Below are positions 11,253-24,189 of a stretch of DNA of 64,000 nucleotides, in pieces. Both the position numbers and the translations under genes were made by a program. A model generated the notes under the pieces. The model saw only the letters and a program-made list of their open reading frames with translations. It had not been told where the DNA came from and made no database searches. The number at the start of each line of letters is the position of its first letter. Within the stretch, counting starts at the first letter, position 1. The stretch comes from Saturnia japonica (taxonomy: Eukaryota > Arthropoda > Insecta > Lepidoptera > Saturniidae): positions 27,658,653-27,722,652 of the forward strand of contig CM065304.1 in NCBI GenBank assembly GCA_033032175.1, read 5' to 3'.

Positions 11253-11399
11253 TGATAATTTTAGTTCGTACCGAGGTGAAAGCTATCTTAAAACTGTGGC
11301 ATCGAATACCACGTGTATATATGAGTTTAATATCAGTATAAATTCCATTATTAGATCCTTAGAACATTTTCATAAGGTTTGACCATAACCATAATTTAA

Positions 11400-11710
11400 C
11401 TTTTTTTTTTTTGTTATAGGTTTAGCGTTGTGGCCACAATCTCACCTGATCTTAAGTGACGATGTGGCCCAAGATCGTAGCACGCTAAGCCTAGTGGAAG
11501 ACTGACTCTCACGTGCAGCTGCCGGAACATACCTATTGGGGTTTGGCGGCAGATTTTCAACTTGATGGTGGTAGCTAGCCAGGTGGGCATTAGAAAAAGC
11601 CCTACCACCATGCTATGGTTTCATCACGATGTTTTCCTTCACTGGCAGCTCAGGCTCATTGCAGGGATTCCAACTCACGTCGAACGACGATAAGTCCGTA
11701 CACGCTACCA
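11400..11710 (+). repeat. dispersed repeat F, copy 2
   Basis: The longest F copy. It starts after a T-rich run, includes GACGATGTGGCCCAAGATCG and CTACCACCATGCTATGGTTT segments, and extends to about 11710. It has no coding capacity. Confidence 0.55.
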
Positions 11711-11714
11711 ACTG

Positions 11715-12299
11715 ATAATCATAATATTTGATTTTTTATTGATAATAATTATTATTATTTATAAATTATACGTACGTATATACCTATATATGTTGTATAC
11801 GTATATACAATAGTTAGATAAAGCATAAATTATGATTTTGGAACTCGTAACGTAATATTTCTGAATAATAAAGAGTTTTACTTACATTACACACACAAGT
11901 CGATCCAACTTATTGTGTCCAACTCATATGTGACTGGCCGAAGATAGGACGCCGGCATTACTTGTAAAGTACTTATAGATAACAATGGGCTAAAATAACC
12001 TCAACATAATATATACTGTAAATCCATTTGTTATTTAAGTTATTAAAAAAGTGACCAATGGCTTAGTGGCCAGTGGGAATATTAAAACTTGTTAATCATA
12101 TAAAAATTCTCAAGTGGATTTTGTTTTAAAGAAGTATTCCTACTCAACGGCCCGATGATTGATCCGTAAAAAATCATTTGTCTACCCGAGAGTGTTTGGA
12201 CAGTGACAGATGGCGGCAACTAAAGCCTTGTAAACACATTTAACACCTTCGTATGAACCCATTCAGAGGGTGCGCAATGATTATATAATTATTTAAGAT
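11715..12299. other. AT-rich noncoding DNA
   Basis: Simple TA/TACG palindromic tracts near 11765-11815. Otherwise nothing identified. Confidence 0.35.
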
Positions 12300-12750
12300 A
12301 TAGATGCGTAACGGCACGGAGAATTGACGGTACGATGCCGTGTTTTAGACTTAGTAAGACTAATAAAAGTTTTTTAGGTAATAGTGTTAGGTTCTGTAAC
12401 AAGATCCCGAAGCACATTACTGATTTACCTGATAACAAGTTCAAGGACCATGTCAAGCGGGTTTTACTGTCAAAAGGTTATTATAGGGTGGATCATTATG
12501 TGAATGATAGTGATGTCTGGAAGTGACTCCCTCTCTGTGCATCCACTAATATATTATTATTGTACCTGTTATATTTCTAACATTTGTACAGTTAACAAAA
12601 AAAAAGAGATAAACTCGATCGAGTTTCTTACCGGTTCTTCGCGATGTCTGGGATATTTTCCGAACCGGCAGTAGTGTTTTGACATTCATAAGTAAGTGCC
12701 TTTTTAGGGCCTAAATTGAATAAAGATTATTTTAATTTTGATTTTGATTG
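12300..12750 (+). pseudogene. 3' end of a non-LTR retrotransposon (5'-truncated)
   Basis: An open frame of about 75 codons ends at 12526 and reads FRLSKTNKSFLG, FCNKIPKHI, LPDNKFKDHVKRVLLSKGYY. This is the typical C-terminus of a lepidopteran jockey/CR1-type ORF2. It is followed by a 3' UTR containing TTACCGGTTCTTCGCGATG and GAATAAAGATT and ending in a TTTTGATT-rich tail. The same 3' end occurs at 40256-40530, and its last part at 22960-23012. Nothing of the reverse transcriptase domain remains. Confidence 0.65.
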
Positions 12751-12754
12751 ACCC

Positions 12755-13225
12755 TGAAAGAAAGCTCAGTACAATCATTTTAAAATGGCGACTCCGATAG
12801 ATCGTAATCCATCGGCGGTCGCTGCTCTCAAGCATAGGCTGATCCCGGACTTTTCACCACATGCATTGTGGTCGGGACTCTTTCGGACAAAATAACCCTA
12901 CCACCTCAGTATCGCCATTTCCTCGTTCATTACTCAGCAGGGTGCATGCACCACATGCAGGTGAGGTTGGCTTGGGCATCTCCGCTTTGAAGATTGCTTT
13001 GGTCACTTGTAACAAATAAATCTCTAAGAACTTATTCTTTGTTTTTATTATAACTCATTATACATATATACCGGCGGAATATTGATTCGATTTGATGTTA
13101 TATTACATTTAGTAATTCAAATTGGTAACCCTATCGGCTGACTGTGAAGGAAAATCATCGTGAGGAAACTTAAACGCTTAAGAAATGAGAAATATATGGG
13201 AAAAATATATCACTGTAATTGATTT
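12755..13225. other. noncoding DNA, nothing identified
   Basis: A moderately GC-rich patch at 12780-12990. A short stretch at 13068-13125 resembles 39265-39330 and may be part of an unrecognised repeat. Confidence 0.35.
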
Positions 13226-13248
13226 TCATAATAAAGGTCGCTGGGAGC

Positions 13249-13352
13249 CGTTGGGTGCAGGCCGCACAAGATCGGTCACTCTGGAGATCTATGGGGGAGG
13301 CCTATGTTCAGCAGTGGACGTCCTGCGGCTGAAATGATGATGATGATGATGA
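13249..13352 (+). pseudogene. RTE-type LINE ORF2 C-terminus with (ATG)n tail
   Basis: An intact 27-codon tail reads RWVQAAQDRSLW, RSMGEAYVQQWTSCG and then a TGA at 13330-13332. It is followed directly by an (ATG)n tail. Both features are characteristic of lepidopteran RTE-clade retrotransposons. Only this 3' tip remains, and the sequence upstream is not in frame. Confidence 0.75.
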
Positions 13353-13354
13353 AT

Positions 13355-14355
13355 TGATTTTCAACGTTTGAAGTCGCCGATATATCGTGGGCTGAGGTGG
13401 TGATTAAGCCTATACATTCCAATGGAAAGAAGACTCATTGCCCAGCGGTAGGATACTTACAAGATGATAATATTATTCAAAGATTATTGCCATAAAATTT
13501 AAGAGCGGTGGAGCTCTAGTTGGTGAAGCAATCTCCAGCTCTCCCTGTACTCTGCCTTCCTCTTGACATCGTTGTACGATACGGTGCCTATTTTTTCCTA
13601 CATTTGATGAATATATGTTCTTCTTGTTTTTCCTCTTTCTTTATTTTTTTCCTTATCGTTTTTAATAGGTCGTCGTGTCGAATCTAATGCCCCACCAAAT
13701 TTTTTCTCCTATGTACTAGATTATACTCAAAGAAAAATATAACATTATCAAAATAATTAAATTTTAATTATGTGATACATAAAAAGGATTTAGCAATGAA
13801 TATATATAGGTATGTTACTATATGTAAAATATATTTAGTTACGAAATACAACAGTTAGATTGTAAACAATAATAATGTGAAGATATCTTCTGCGTTTTAT
13901 TTAATCTATGGATTAAAACAGGGCATCAATGTGCAGGCGTACGCGTGGGGCTCAACGCTCGAACGATACACAATACAAGGTGGTATGATTAATATTGCTT
14001 CACTTTTAAAAGGTATGGAACTTAAAAGAGACCTGTGGTCTTCGACCCACGTGATCTGTTGTTTCGTTTAGAAAAAACCGTTGGGTTTACAGCTGTATAA
14101 TTTTTTTGCGAATTGTAAAATGGTAATTTCGAGATGCCATTAAATAAAATACATTTTATTTTTTATTTGTACTATATTTGTTACTTGCAGTTTCTCATGG
14201 TCTAACTCATGTTTAATTATTTTTTTAAGTATAAAGAAACGTCGAAATCGCTTAAATGGGACTTGAGTTATAAGCACATTAACTGACACAGACGGATAGA
14301 CCGAAAGACGTTGAAGAATATAAGGATAATAAACAAACAATATATATATATAAAA
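13355..14355. other. AT-rich noncoding DNA
   Basis: A 64-codon open frame at 13877-14071 has no recognisable features. Nothing else seen. Confidence 0.35.
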
Positions 14356-14357
14356 GA

Positions 14358-14415
14358 CGGTTCAATGCCCTGGAGCCTCAGACGGCTTTTACAACTTCAC
14401 CGTAGCTTGGGGTAA
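14358..14415 (-). mobile_element. 3' fragment of retroposon PA
   Basis: On the minus strand it has the GAAGTTGTAAAAGCCGTC, AGGCTCCAGGGC order, which is the hairpin region of family PA without its A tail. Confidence 0.45.
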
Positions 14416-14419
14416 TTTG

Positions 14420-15335
14420 TATGATTGTATTGTCAACAGTATGGATACGGAACCCTCAGAATGCAAGTTCCAGTCGCTACTAGTCCGAATTTTGAAAATT
14501 TGAGATACCTTTAAAAAAAAATTAATCGAGTTATTTTTGGTGAGCATTCTTAAAACGTGTCAAATTAACATATTTTTTGTGAGAAGTAACAAAAAACCGT
14601 CTTTTTTGGACCACCCTTAATGTACATGTTGCATAAATGGACAGCTTCTTCCAGGTTTTTTAATTAACGAAATAGTGAATTAAGTTAATTGATTAATTAA
14701 GTTCTTTGGTGAATAAAGGGATTATGTATGCTGCTATATCGCAAAAACGTTACCTAGCTATATATCGTTGGAGAAATTTGAAATTCTAGAACACTGTTTT
14801 TTATATTTAAAAAGAAAGCTAAAAAGTATGTGAATGAATTGTTGGTTATTATACAAGTCATTGGAACTCTACAAATTTAATTGTCCAAAACATGGTGTTC
14901 TTAATTAACCCTGCTCGTATAAATATTATATTATAATAAAATGATTAAAAATAATGCATATATTTATAGTAAAAGAAATATCTTTCCTTTTAAATAAAAA
15001 GCTATAGGAGTATTAAATGCGGTCCTGTGCGTGCTCTATGGTTCCTAAAGGATGGCTCACCTGGCAAAGGAATTCAAGAACCATTAATATTTTATCAAAT
15101 GTTGATTTCAGGATCCACTTACAACAAATTTATCAAAAATTACATCATACGCCCTTTGATTTCACTTCAATTTGTCATCTATCATAATACTTTGTTCATA
15201 TTAAGAGTGCTATGAAAGAATATAGTGCTATTGATTTCTTTTTTTGAGGTATTCTTCTTGTGGTTTTGCATGCTCAGCGAAATAGCTAAACTTCTTAGTA
15301 AATACATTCTAAGGACAATGATCATCTTTAATTTA
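14420..15335. other. AT-rich noncoding DNA
   Basis: No gene or repeat recognised. Confidence 0.35.
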
Positions 15336-15339
15336 AGAG

Positions 15340-15590
15340 CTTAGCTCTTGTCGATGGAGCAATTGTTTTTCTTTTGACCTCTTGATTCCTCACGAGTCTT
15401 CACTTGTTGGACAAAGGATCGCCTGGGTGCTTCCTCGTTTTCCTTCTAAAATTGTCTTTAAAGAACTTGTGCTGTATCAAGTGGCCAATTATTTCTCAAT
15501 AATTTTCTTTCCTGGTCAACCATTCTTAACATAGGAAGTGTTTGAAATCCTTTTTGTCGTACTGATGGTGGACAATGTGGAGGAAATTAA
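15340..15590 (-). pseudogene. LINE ORF2 C-terminal relic
   Basis: The minus strand holds a run matching 5150-5290 (the TATTAAGAATGGTTGACGAG-like segment and the region that follows), followed by a diverged downstream part. Several stops and indels are present. Confidence 0.45.
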
Positions 15591-15599
15591 AAAAAAATC

Positions 15600-17262
15600 T
15601 ATTGAAGACCGCCATTGCCACATATTTATTTATAAGTAACAAATCCTTTTGGAAATTAGATACATTGATTGACCGCGAAATGTTCTGTAGAATTGTAGAG
15701 TCTGTAGAATTATTATTATTATAATTTTCACCCTCACCATAACGTTCCTTTATCGACCTACTTACACAATTACTCTTCTCTAATTATGTATAATTGTTTC
15801 ATTCAGGTTTTACTCAAATATTTTTGCGTGTGTTCTACCAACCATTTTTTTTATAAATGAATGCTTTATTGCACTTTTCAGTTCGTACACTGTTATGCAT
15901 AATGCTATATGGCATTTTCCTCCATTTAACTAGCGATATTGTGGTTAAAGAAAAAATAATCTGAAAATAACAAACAAACGTAAAAGTATTAGAATAGTTG
16001 TAAAATATAAATAGTGTATTATATCAATAAAATGTAATACTTTATTACAATGTTGTATATGTAATTGATAAATTAATATTAATTTTAAGATAGCGGCATG
16101 GGGAGCAAAGTTTTATAAATTACTGGAGCTGAAATGTAGGCAAAAGTAAGTTTTGTACGATAGTTAGGTATATGGTGGCAAATTCATATTTATTTAGATA
16201 ATATAAAAAAAATCCTCTATAAAATAATGAAAAGTTATTATGCCAATGTATTATTTTAATTCACGTTTAATTTATTACTCGTAGCAAAATAATAACTGTC
16301 AGTATATCGCGGGCTCACTTCGCTTATAACAGTTTTTATTGCTTTGCTGGCGGTCATTATATCGATAAATACGTAATAACCGAACGCTGTAACAGAACTA
16401 TATAAATAAATAAAGTTTATATTTCTGTGTGAAGGCATAAAATCGGTGTACCGCGTCATAACTCAAGTCCGTATCACACGACAACTTGTGCACCCCATCT
16501 TGAATTTATTTAAAATTGACAAAAAATATGAAAAAATACATATATTCTAGTCAGATGTTATTGATTATGTATATATGATCTAAAAAAAAAATTGTTATCC
16601 AAACTGAACCGATGCTTTTATCTAGGTTATATATCATAATACTAACGGGAATAAAATAAAAACTGAATTTATTTCGTAAATAACACGTTAAACTTAACTT
16701 GTACGTTACTCGTGTAATACAAGAAGTATGTAAAAATATTAAGATTAGGGTACTAGTGTTTTATGAAACATTTACCCCTAAATAGAGTTTGTTATTAACT
16801 CCTAAGTTTGAAACTATATTTGACGTATCTATTTGTGTATTTGTACGTTAGCTATGATGAGACTATGACAAACATTTGGCATATTTCCAGTATTTAAGCA
16901 ACAATAACAAGTTACCTTTGTGTCGAACGATTTCCAATATATCCGACAACAGCAAAAAACATCGGGCACGCGCGGGTCGACTGGACTTCTAACTGAGTGA
17001 ATTGGACGTCATTTTTTTGTCTTCTTTAAACCTTTTGTAATAGCCATGAGTTAAAATCAAAATTTCAAATTTTTTATGAAAACTTCGCGATTGCGGTACC
17101 TATGAAATGGAAATATAAAAAGCACAAGTTAGAGACAACATTAAAACACTTTGTTTTTAATTATTAAAAAAAAAATTAAGAAAAGGTACTTGATGAAGAT
17201 GATACACCTTCTGGTTTTTAGTTAAAAATAAATAAATTAGAAAATACATACTTTTATATTTA
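15600..17262. other. AT-rich noncoding DNA
   Basis: Small open frames only. No supported gene. Confidence 0.35.
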
Positions 17263-17265
17263 ATA

Positions 17266-18089
17266 CTAGTTGTGCCCACGGCTTCACTCACGTGGACAGA
17301 ATGACCACGCAAATATTGTTCTCCCGCTCCCTGCTATTTTAAATAAAAAGATGCTTATTGTTAGTGTTCCTTAAAAGATAGAAGTATATTCTCACTGATT
17401 TTGTTTGTAGTTCTTTTTACTGTCTACAATTAATTATGTAGTACATTAATTTGGTATATCTCTTATGGTTTTACACAGCGTAAGCCATTTAAGCACTCGA
17501 ATTGATTCACCATGACCAGTTTTTTGAAATGAAAACTTCTTTTAGCGCGGTAAGCATATTTTTAGATGAGATAAAATTACTGGACTCGCGACACCGTTAC
17601 GAGACGCAGGTATAATGTGTACATATATGTATGTAGATATAGCAGACCGCGAACGCGTCTTTCATAAAAGAATATTAAATGTATTTTAAAGTTTCTAATA
17701 ATTAATAAAATACAATTCATAAATAAAATGCAATTCATAACCCAATAACCCTAGTACCCATCTAAAAATGTCTAACACGCCAAAATAAGTTTTCACTAAT
17801 GTCGGCACTACCGGAACCCGTAATTTTTTTATTTGTGCGGTACCTTATTCATTTTACTAAAATAAAAGTACTCTTAGTTACTCTCTATAAATTCAGCTAT
17901 CTACCAGTGATAGTGCCGTCAAATCGGTTCAACCGTTTCGGAGATTACCCAGAACAAACAGACAGTCAGACAAAATTTTTAAAAATGGGTGTTTTGTTAT
18001 ATGCATCGTATATAATTTCATATGCATTTAGTATAAAGCTGATATTTTGACATTACAAGCAGACACTTCAATTTTATTAATTGTATAGA
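17266..18089 (-). mobile_element. Helitron-like element C1
   Basis: On the minus strand it starts TCTATACAATTAATAAAATT after an A and ends in a hairpin CCACG-(10 nt)-CGTGG, then GCACAA and CTAG before a T. It is 824 bp and has no transposase. Other C copies lie at 40859-41396, 42240-42568, 45636-45868, 60676-60992 and 63650-63877. This is the best full-length member here. Confidence 0.6.
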
Positions 18090-18094
18090 TAATG

Positions 18095-18550
18095 GGTATA
18101 ACTTTGAGTGTTATTTTGCTTTCTTCATTAAAGTTTTAAAATATTTACGATGAGAACGAGAGTCAAGTCGCCGGTATCATGTAAGTGAGGCGTGGCGATA
18201 CATTCGCGAACTCGTTAACTTGAAGCAACACTGTATGGATTATTAAGATTAAAGAACTATTAACGCGCGTCTCTCTAAAACATATAACATCGGGTAGTTG
18301 TAATATCTGTGTAAATTCTTTGTGTTCCACTATATTTGTCGGATCTCGGTATAAATTAGAATCCTTATTAGATTATGTTGGTTAGTACAAAGATTAATTT
18401 TGGATAGGTATTTAAATCTTTTATACCACATTGCGTTTGCAAGTTTCTATATCACAAATATACTTATCGTATATTCGTATCTACTGTTATGTTATTGATG
18501 TATATTTTTTTAACATTACCTTTTGGTAATAATACAAATTAGGACTATAC
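18095..18550. other. AT-rich noncoding DNA
   Basis: Nothing identified. Confidence 0.35.
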
Positions 18551-18555
18551 TTCTT

Positions 18556-18640
18556 TTAATGTCGGTCGGTCGGACACTTTTTCCGTCTAGCTCCCTCCTA
18601 TCTATCAAACGCGCGATAAGGAACTTCGTTTCACTTATCA
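18556..18640 (+). repeat. dispersed repeat N, copy
   Basis: Has GTCGGTCGGTCGGACACTTT, TAGCTCC, CAAACGCGCG and GGAACTTCGTT in the same order as 28565-28655. Confidence 0.5.
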
Positions 18641-18894
18641 TCTTTATACGTCAAGACACAAAATCAACATTATCACTCCAGCTATGGTTATAATAAATTC
18701 ACAAAAAAAAATTCACGCAACGCAGTTATTATTTTAATAAGAACAAGAAATAAAAATAATATTTTAAGAAATGCCTGATTAACAATAACAATTGTCGGTA
18801 AAACCATAAGTTAAAACATTACCTTTATCTAGATAAACTGTTATAAAAACGATAATTCATTATAAAGTTATTATAAGACTTACGATGGTAACAT

Positions 18895-19050
18895 ATGTTC
18901 TCGGTTCTCGTTTACAATGGAGGCTATAGATCATAACGCTCGGCGACGCTCTGTGTGCTCCATTCGGCACATCGCAGCCTCGTATCGGGTCCTTCGCTCT
19001 CGGTTACCCTGACAGTCGACACCTAATCCTGTTTAAACGACCATTCCCCG
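18895..19050. promoter_or_regulatory. GC-richer unique patch, candidate regulatory element
   Basis: About 150 bp of non-repetitive, GC-richer sequence in AT-rich surroundings, including ACAATGGAGG and a CTCGGCGACGCTC segment. No reading frame is convincing. A regulatory role is inferred only from composition and uniqueness inside a developmental gene region. Confidence 0.2.
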
Positions 19051-19599
19051 AGGATTATGTTTGTATGTACGTAATTTATCAATTTGTGTCCTTTATTAGT
19101 GAATCTAGTTTACGTGTTCGAATACTTTTAAATAATAAATATATATATAATATATATTAATGTGTTTCGTTATTTGTGTAAAAATGTAAAGATTAACCGC
19201 GTCTCTCGAATTGTATTAATAGTTTAGGTATGGAGATCTGGGTTCGGTTCTCGCGAGATGTAATTTTTGTAGTTGGTCTGATCATCTAATTACATCTAAC
19301 CTACCTACATCATACCTATAAAAATACAGTGAATAAGTGAATTCAAGGATCAAAGCCAAAGATTAAAAAACTGATGGAATTATGAACAATAAAGTACCTT
19401 AAGTCCAATTACTTCTACTTATGAGAAAAATTGTTATAATATTAGATAACATATCTATAAATTTCAAGAGATATTTTTTTTGTTTGTTTGTTTGAACGCG
19501 CTAACCTCTAGATCTACCAGTCAGATTTGCAACAATGTTATTGCATTATATAGCTTATTTATTGACTAAGGTTAGAGATTTTATATTCTTACGCTAAGA

Positions 19600-19763
19600 T
19601 GACTAAGAGCGGAGCAGTAACTATGATAGTCAAGTAATCTGGCAAGTACGGTACAAGTGAGAATAACGATTGACTACGCAGGCGCGGTCGCGACGACGAC
19701 GCAACGCTGCGTAAAGTTTGTTCGAATATGTTTAACGCGGATGAAATCGTAGAGCACAGCTAG
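19600..19763 (+). repeat. repeat fragment ending in CTAG
   Basis: The region 19608-19740 matches 22750-22880 (GAGCAGTAAC ... GGCAAGTACGG ... TCGAATATGTTTAA). It ends CACAGCTAG before a T at 19764, as Helitron-like elements here do. The 5' end is not defined. Confidence 0.4.
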
Positions 19764-19803
19764 TAAAAAATAAACGGCTACAAGTTTAATGCGTATTTAA
19801 AAA

Positions 19804-20448
19804 CTAGCGGTGTGCCCGCGGCTTCGCACGCGTTTTTGTACTACGCGGTAGTTATTTACATTCCCTAATTGTATTTTTAGCCATATTGTTGACAATTCAT
19901 ATGCTGTATCAATTGAAGAGTGTCATGTATTTCCCGTGTACAATTTTAGTCAAAATCGTTTGAAAAATATATTTTTCTATTCTACGATTTCAAATGTATT
20001 TTTAACAGTTTTTATAGCCTCTCAATTATGGTATGACGTATGCTTCCCATCTACAAAATTTGATCAGAATTGATGACAATTAATTTTTCTTTTTTCCGAT
20101 TTCTAGAAGTAATATTGACAATTGTTACAGCCCATAAATTATGTAATTACTTATACTTCCCGTATACAAAATGAACCTATCAAGAATTTTTTAGGGTTTC
20201 TAAAAGTTATATGTCTTATACGCTATCAATTGACAAATGATTTAAGCATACCATTTACAAAATTTCATAAAAATCGGCCAAGCCGATTTTGAGTTAAGTC
20301 TAGACATACAAACAGACAGACAAAAAATTTTTTAATAGCATATTCGTGATCAGTATCGTTTATGTAGTGTAGGTACCTATCGGAAAATTTTGAAAAAATA
20401 TTAAAGTACAGACAGGACTATTACTATTTACTGATTTAATAATACAGA
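19804..20448 (-). mobile_element. Helitron-like element
   Basis: On the minus strand the 3' end has CGCG-(8 nt)-CGCG followed by GGCACACCGCTAG, then T. The likely 5' end is TCTGTATTATTAAATC after an A at 20449. A run ACATACAAACAGACAGACAA near 20307 is typical of lepidopteran repeats of this kind. Its CTAG end lies 41 bp from that of the preceding element. Confidence 0.5.
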
Positions 20449-20989
20449 TATCCTATTCAAAAATCAATCGAAGTTAACTGAGTTATATTTCTGATAAACT
20501 TGCAATTCGGTTTCTTCAAAAGCTATAATAATGAAACGTTCGATTATTTTCTAATCAAAAATATCACATTCAACATGTCATTGTGATACTTTAATTTATT
20601 TTCTTGTTAATCGAACCAGTAATAAAAATTATACACACATAATCTATAAGATAGAAAATGAAATGTAACTATTTTATAATAATATATTTATAAAAAAAAC
20701 GTTGGTTTTAAAACGTGGAATCTTTTTAATTGCAAACGAAACAGGCCCCGTTTTACTATCGATTTTCGATTTTTATGCTTGTTTACAAACCATCAGATTA
20801 TTTCTGTATTAATGACTATGACATAAACAGTTACACGTCGATTGAGTTTGTCTATCAGCGTTGATTTATTTAATTAAATATTAATCATATTTTAATATTG
20901 ATAAAAAGTAGGAATAACATCATAGTTGTATGAAATAGGGTCACGAAATAAAAATTAATAACGTGGAAAGTTTTTATTGTAACATGTTA

Positions 20990-21030
20990 TAGTGAAAAAA
21001 GTGACCGACCCGACCGACACAAAAAAAAAG
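20990..21030 (-). repeat. dispersed repeat N, short fragment
   Basis: Minus strand carries GTGTCGGTCGGGTCGGTCAC followed by T-rich sequence, as in the core of repeat N. Confidence 0.35.
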
Positions 21031-21034
21031 ATAT

Positions 21035-21835
21035 CTCTATAGGATTTTCAAACTATACCAGTCGATGAGTTGGTTCAGCTGTGTTATGACCAGATTTCTA
21101 CGTACTGTTGTATACAGTACGAGTGTTCAATGGTTAGAGTCTGGCAGATTTGGGATTTTTTATATATTTTTTTTATAAACTAAAATCTGCCTATGGAAAA
21201 TATCGCGCTCTAAAAAGTACGGCCCTATATTTTTGGAATGTGCCGCTTAAGCCCTTTCATTTTATACTAAACTCGGCATATAACAATATATCCTATAATT
21301 ATATAACTTATAATTCAAGAGTAAAGCTCTGTACATTAAAGATATCTGAGAAAAAAATACTAGAAATTTTTGTCTGTCTGTCTATTAGTTTGTACGCCAT
21401 TCACCCAAAAAAAGAAATTTTTCTCTATTAGTTTATTCAATGGAGTATTTTAAAATAAAATAATGAAATATGTATAGTAACATAAGCGCTACATTTTCAT
21501 GTTAATAATTATCTATCGTACAGTAACTAATTAAAGCAGCTGTTGATTATATCTTGACATTAAAACTATTTAACGCTATCCATAACAGGTGAGATGGAAA
21601 TGATATACATTATTACTGCTTAATGTCATTAAAGTTGTTATTTATACGAGAGGACTGATAAAAATGCTGAAGTTCGCTCAAAGAGCAATAGAAAAGATTA
21701 TGATCTGGTTTTCTCTGCGTGATCAAAAAAGAAGTGAGAAAATCTTCAGAAGAACCAAATACACCGATATACTTTAATTGCAGTAGGAGGCCCCTTCTAG
21801 TATATACAAACACTCACACAAACTCATAGTACATT
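21035..21835. other. AT-rich noncoding DNA
   Basis: A 93-codon open frame at 21150-21431 is biased to A/T-rich codons and is probably chance or part of a repeat. A CTGTCTGTCTATTAG run near 21370 resembles Helitron-like repeat interiors. Confidence 0.35.
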
Positions 21836-21839
21836 GATA

Positions 21840-22000
21840 TTAGAACGGACGGATGATGGTGCGGAAGAAAGAAGCGTGGGTAGACACGTCACAAGGTGGA
21901 CCGATGACCAAGTGAAGGTTGCGGAATTCCGTTGGATGCAAGTAGTCTAGGACCGTTCGTCGTGACCTATGTCCAACAGTGGAGGCTTACCGACTGAATT
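21840..22000 (+). pseudogene. RTE-type LINE ORF2 C-terminal relic
   Basis: The frame RWTDDQVKVAEFRWMQVV, a stop, then DRSS matches the C-terminal wording of lepidopteran RTE ORF2. The following CCTATGTCCAACAGTGGAGG corresponds to the AYVQQW region, frameshifted. Clearly inactive. Confidence 0.65.
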
Positions 22001-22009
22001 AATTGATCA

Positions 22010-22955
22010 TAGATAGAAAGAATTATTTTAAGCTAAAAACAATAATATTTTCCTGCATTATTTTTGTACAAATCAAACACAATAACCGTTATTCTTTGTA
22101 TATTTCAGTTTGAGGTTTTAATATTTATTCTATTAGTTTGCGCCTCGGCATAATATAAGATCGAAATTTCGAAATTGATGTCATAAAGTAACTCTAATAT
22201 TATTTGTAGGACTGAAGATGAAAGAAAACATTTTCAGGAAATCTGTTGGGTTAAGAAATATTCGCTTAGACCTTCTTTAAAATAGGAAGAATTATATAGT
22301 GGATATTACATACTGGTGCTATTATAAAATGATATTATAAATTTTCGTGGAAACGAAAGCTTTTATATTAGTCATTGTAATATTATATTTAACATTGTAA
22401 AAAATACAATGTAATTTACAACTTCCGATATATATTTACAAAGCAGTTATATACATGAATTAATTGATGCATCCAAGCGGCCGAGGACGTAATTATCTTA
22501 TTTGCATCAAATTTGGTTACAAACAAACATGTTTATTACGTAATTCGTACTTGTATATTATGATTTATTATATTACATTCATCCATTGATTAAAGTATTA
22601 ACATGCTGTAATGTTTCTAAAACAATTTTCTCACTCAAACTACAAAAAAGGTTTTTGAATTTTATAGCCTATTTGATAAGAAAGATTATGAGGTATATAA
22701 CTTCACGTTATGACACTGGTGACTACACTGTGACTACAGTGGTAACACTGACGACTAGAGCAGTAACCATGAAAGTTGAGCTATCTGACAAGCTTTAGGC
22801 AAGTACGGGAAATGAGAACAAAATATAGAAACGGGTGCATTGTCAGTGGCGCGGTGGATAGTTGCTCGAATATGTTTAATACGGACATAGTCTTGGATTG
22901 TTTCAATGGACAAACCAACATGGATAGTTATTTGAAGATATTGCAAGCTTGTAGA
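22010..22955. repeat. AT-rich DNA with a repeat shared with 19.6 kb
   Basis: The part 22750-22880 is homologous to 19608-19740. The rest is unassigned. Short frames here have no protein features. Confidence 0.35.
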
Positions 22956-22959
22956 GGTT

Positions 22960-23012
22960 TGACATTCTTAAGTGCCTAAATTGAATAAAAAATATTGTGA
23001 TTTTGATTTCGA
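22960..23012 (+). mobile_element. LINE 3' tail fragment
   Basis: GACATTCTTAAGTGCCTAAA, then TTGAATAAAA and a TTTTGATTT tail, match the last 50 bp of the retrotransposon at 12300-12750. Confidence 0.5.
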
Positions 23013-23019
23013 ATAAGGT

Positions 23020-24055
23020 TGTATAGTTCTAGCTGATTGAATTACAACTTTATGGCAGATGCCTGACACTATGCCTACAAACATAAATTTATAAATGAGT
23101 AAAGTATCTCAACTTGCACTGTCAAGTTTCTTTAAGAGTTTTGGTTGATGTATAATATTACTATTGTCGCCATGTAGTGTATATTATTGATTTCGGCATC
23201 TAAACTTAAAGGAATGTAGGTCGTTTTATCGGCACAGTTGCTCGTGTGAAAAGCAAACGTATGCCAGGTTTGATATCTATATTAAACTGAAACACAACCT
23301 TTTCAATGTTACAAAAGCGGAATAAAAATTAATATAATAACAACTTTATAGCCAAGGTGATAGGGTTAGAGTTAGTGGTGTCAATGATAATAGAACTACA
23401 CAATCAGGTTTGTTTACATTATAGAGTCACTTGTGTCAATTGTTTTCAATAATGCGAGTATGTTTCAATGGCGGACTGGTGAGCAAACATTGTTCGTTAA
23501 ACATGATTATTTGCTAAATTCGCGTTTAATAATACTTCGTTTCGATGTTTTATAAAATAAAAGAATAGATATAATAATATATTTATTTATTTTTTAATAT
23601 TTTTATTTTACTAACGTTACTAATACTTGATACTTTCTTACTTTATAATCTTTACATGGTACAAAACCGGCTGTAGTAAATGTAATATTTAAAAAAATGA
23701 AATATACATTGAAATATATATTCATCTTATGTATTATAGAGGACCGGTAGAGATTTTTTCGAATTTAATATTTATATATTTTCTAAAATTTCTTTATTCT
23801 TTTAGATTAGTGATTTTATAGGATACATCGCAGAATAATTTTATTTAACCAATTGAACAACTGAAATTATTTTTGGTCAATATCGCGACTGTGTTTGCTC
23901 TGTTTATATTAGCTAAATCGAGCTCGATAAGTGTAGCAAAGTGAGCCAATATTAAGGATTAATTACAATCTACTAGGTACAGATTACGATCAAAGCGCGA
24001 TCAAGGACCAGTACTGTACTATCCGCACAACATTTTTCAAAGACAAACATTGCAT
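23020..24055. other. AT-rich noncoding DNA
   Basis: No gene or repeat recognised. Confidence 0.35.
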
Positions 24056-24059
24056 TACA

Positions 24060-24185
24060 TTAGTAGGTATTGACACGAATAGATGCGCCACGTCGCGTCG
24101 GCAGGTGAGGCAACACCCACGGCTCCGGCACGGGCTGTTTCCCGCTGCGACCGGCGCGCGGCGCGCGGCGCGCGGCGCGCGGTTT
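24060..24185. promoter_or_regulatory. CpG-rich island with GGCGCGC tandem array
   Basis: A short, strongly GC-rich patch in AT-rich DNA. It ends in four perfect GGCGCGC units (24153-24180). Such islands in insect introns may mark a promoter or enhancer, but there is no direct evidence here. Confidence 0.25.
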
Positions 24186-24189
24186 CATA

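Noticed and set aside
21150..21431. 93-codon protein gene
   Set aside because: A/T-rich codons and lysine/tyrosine/isoleucine bias match translated AT-rich noncoding DNA; no domain or start context.
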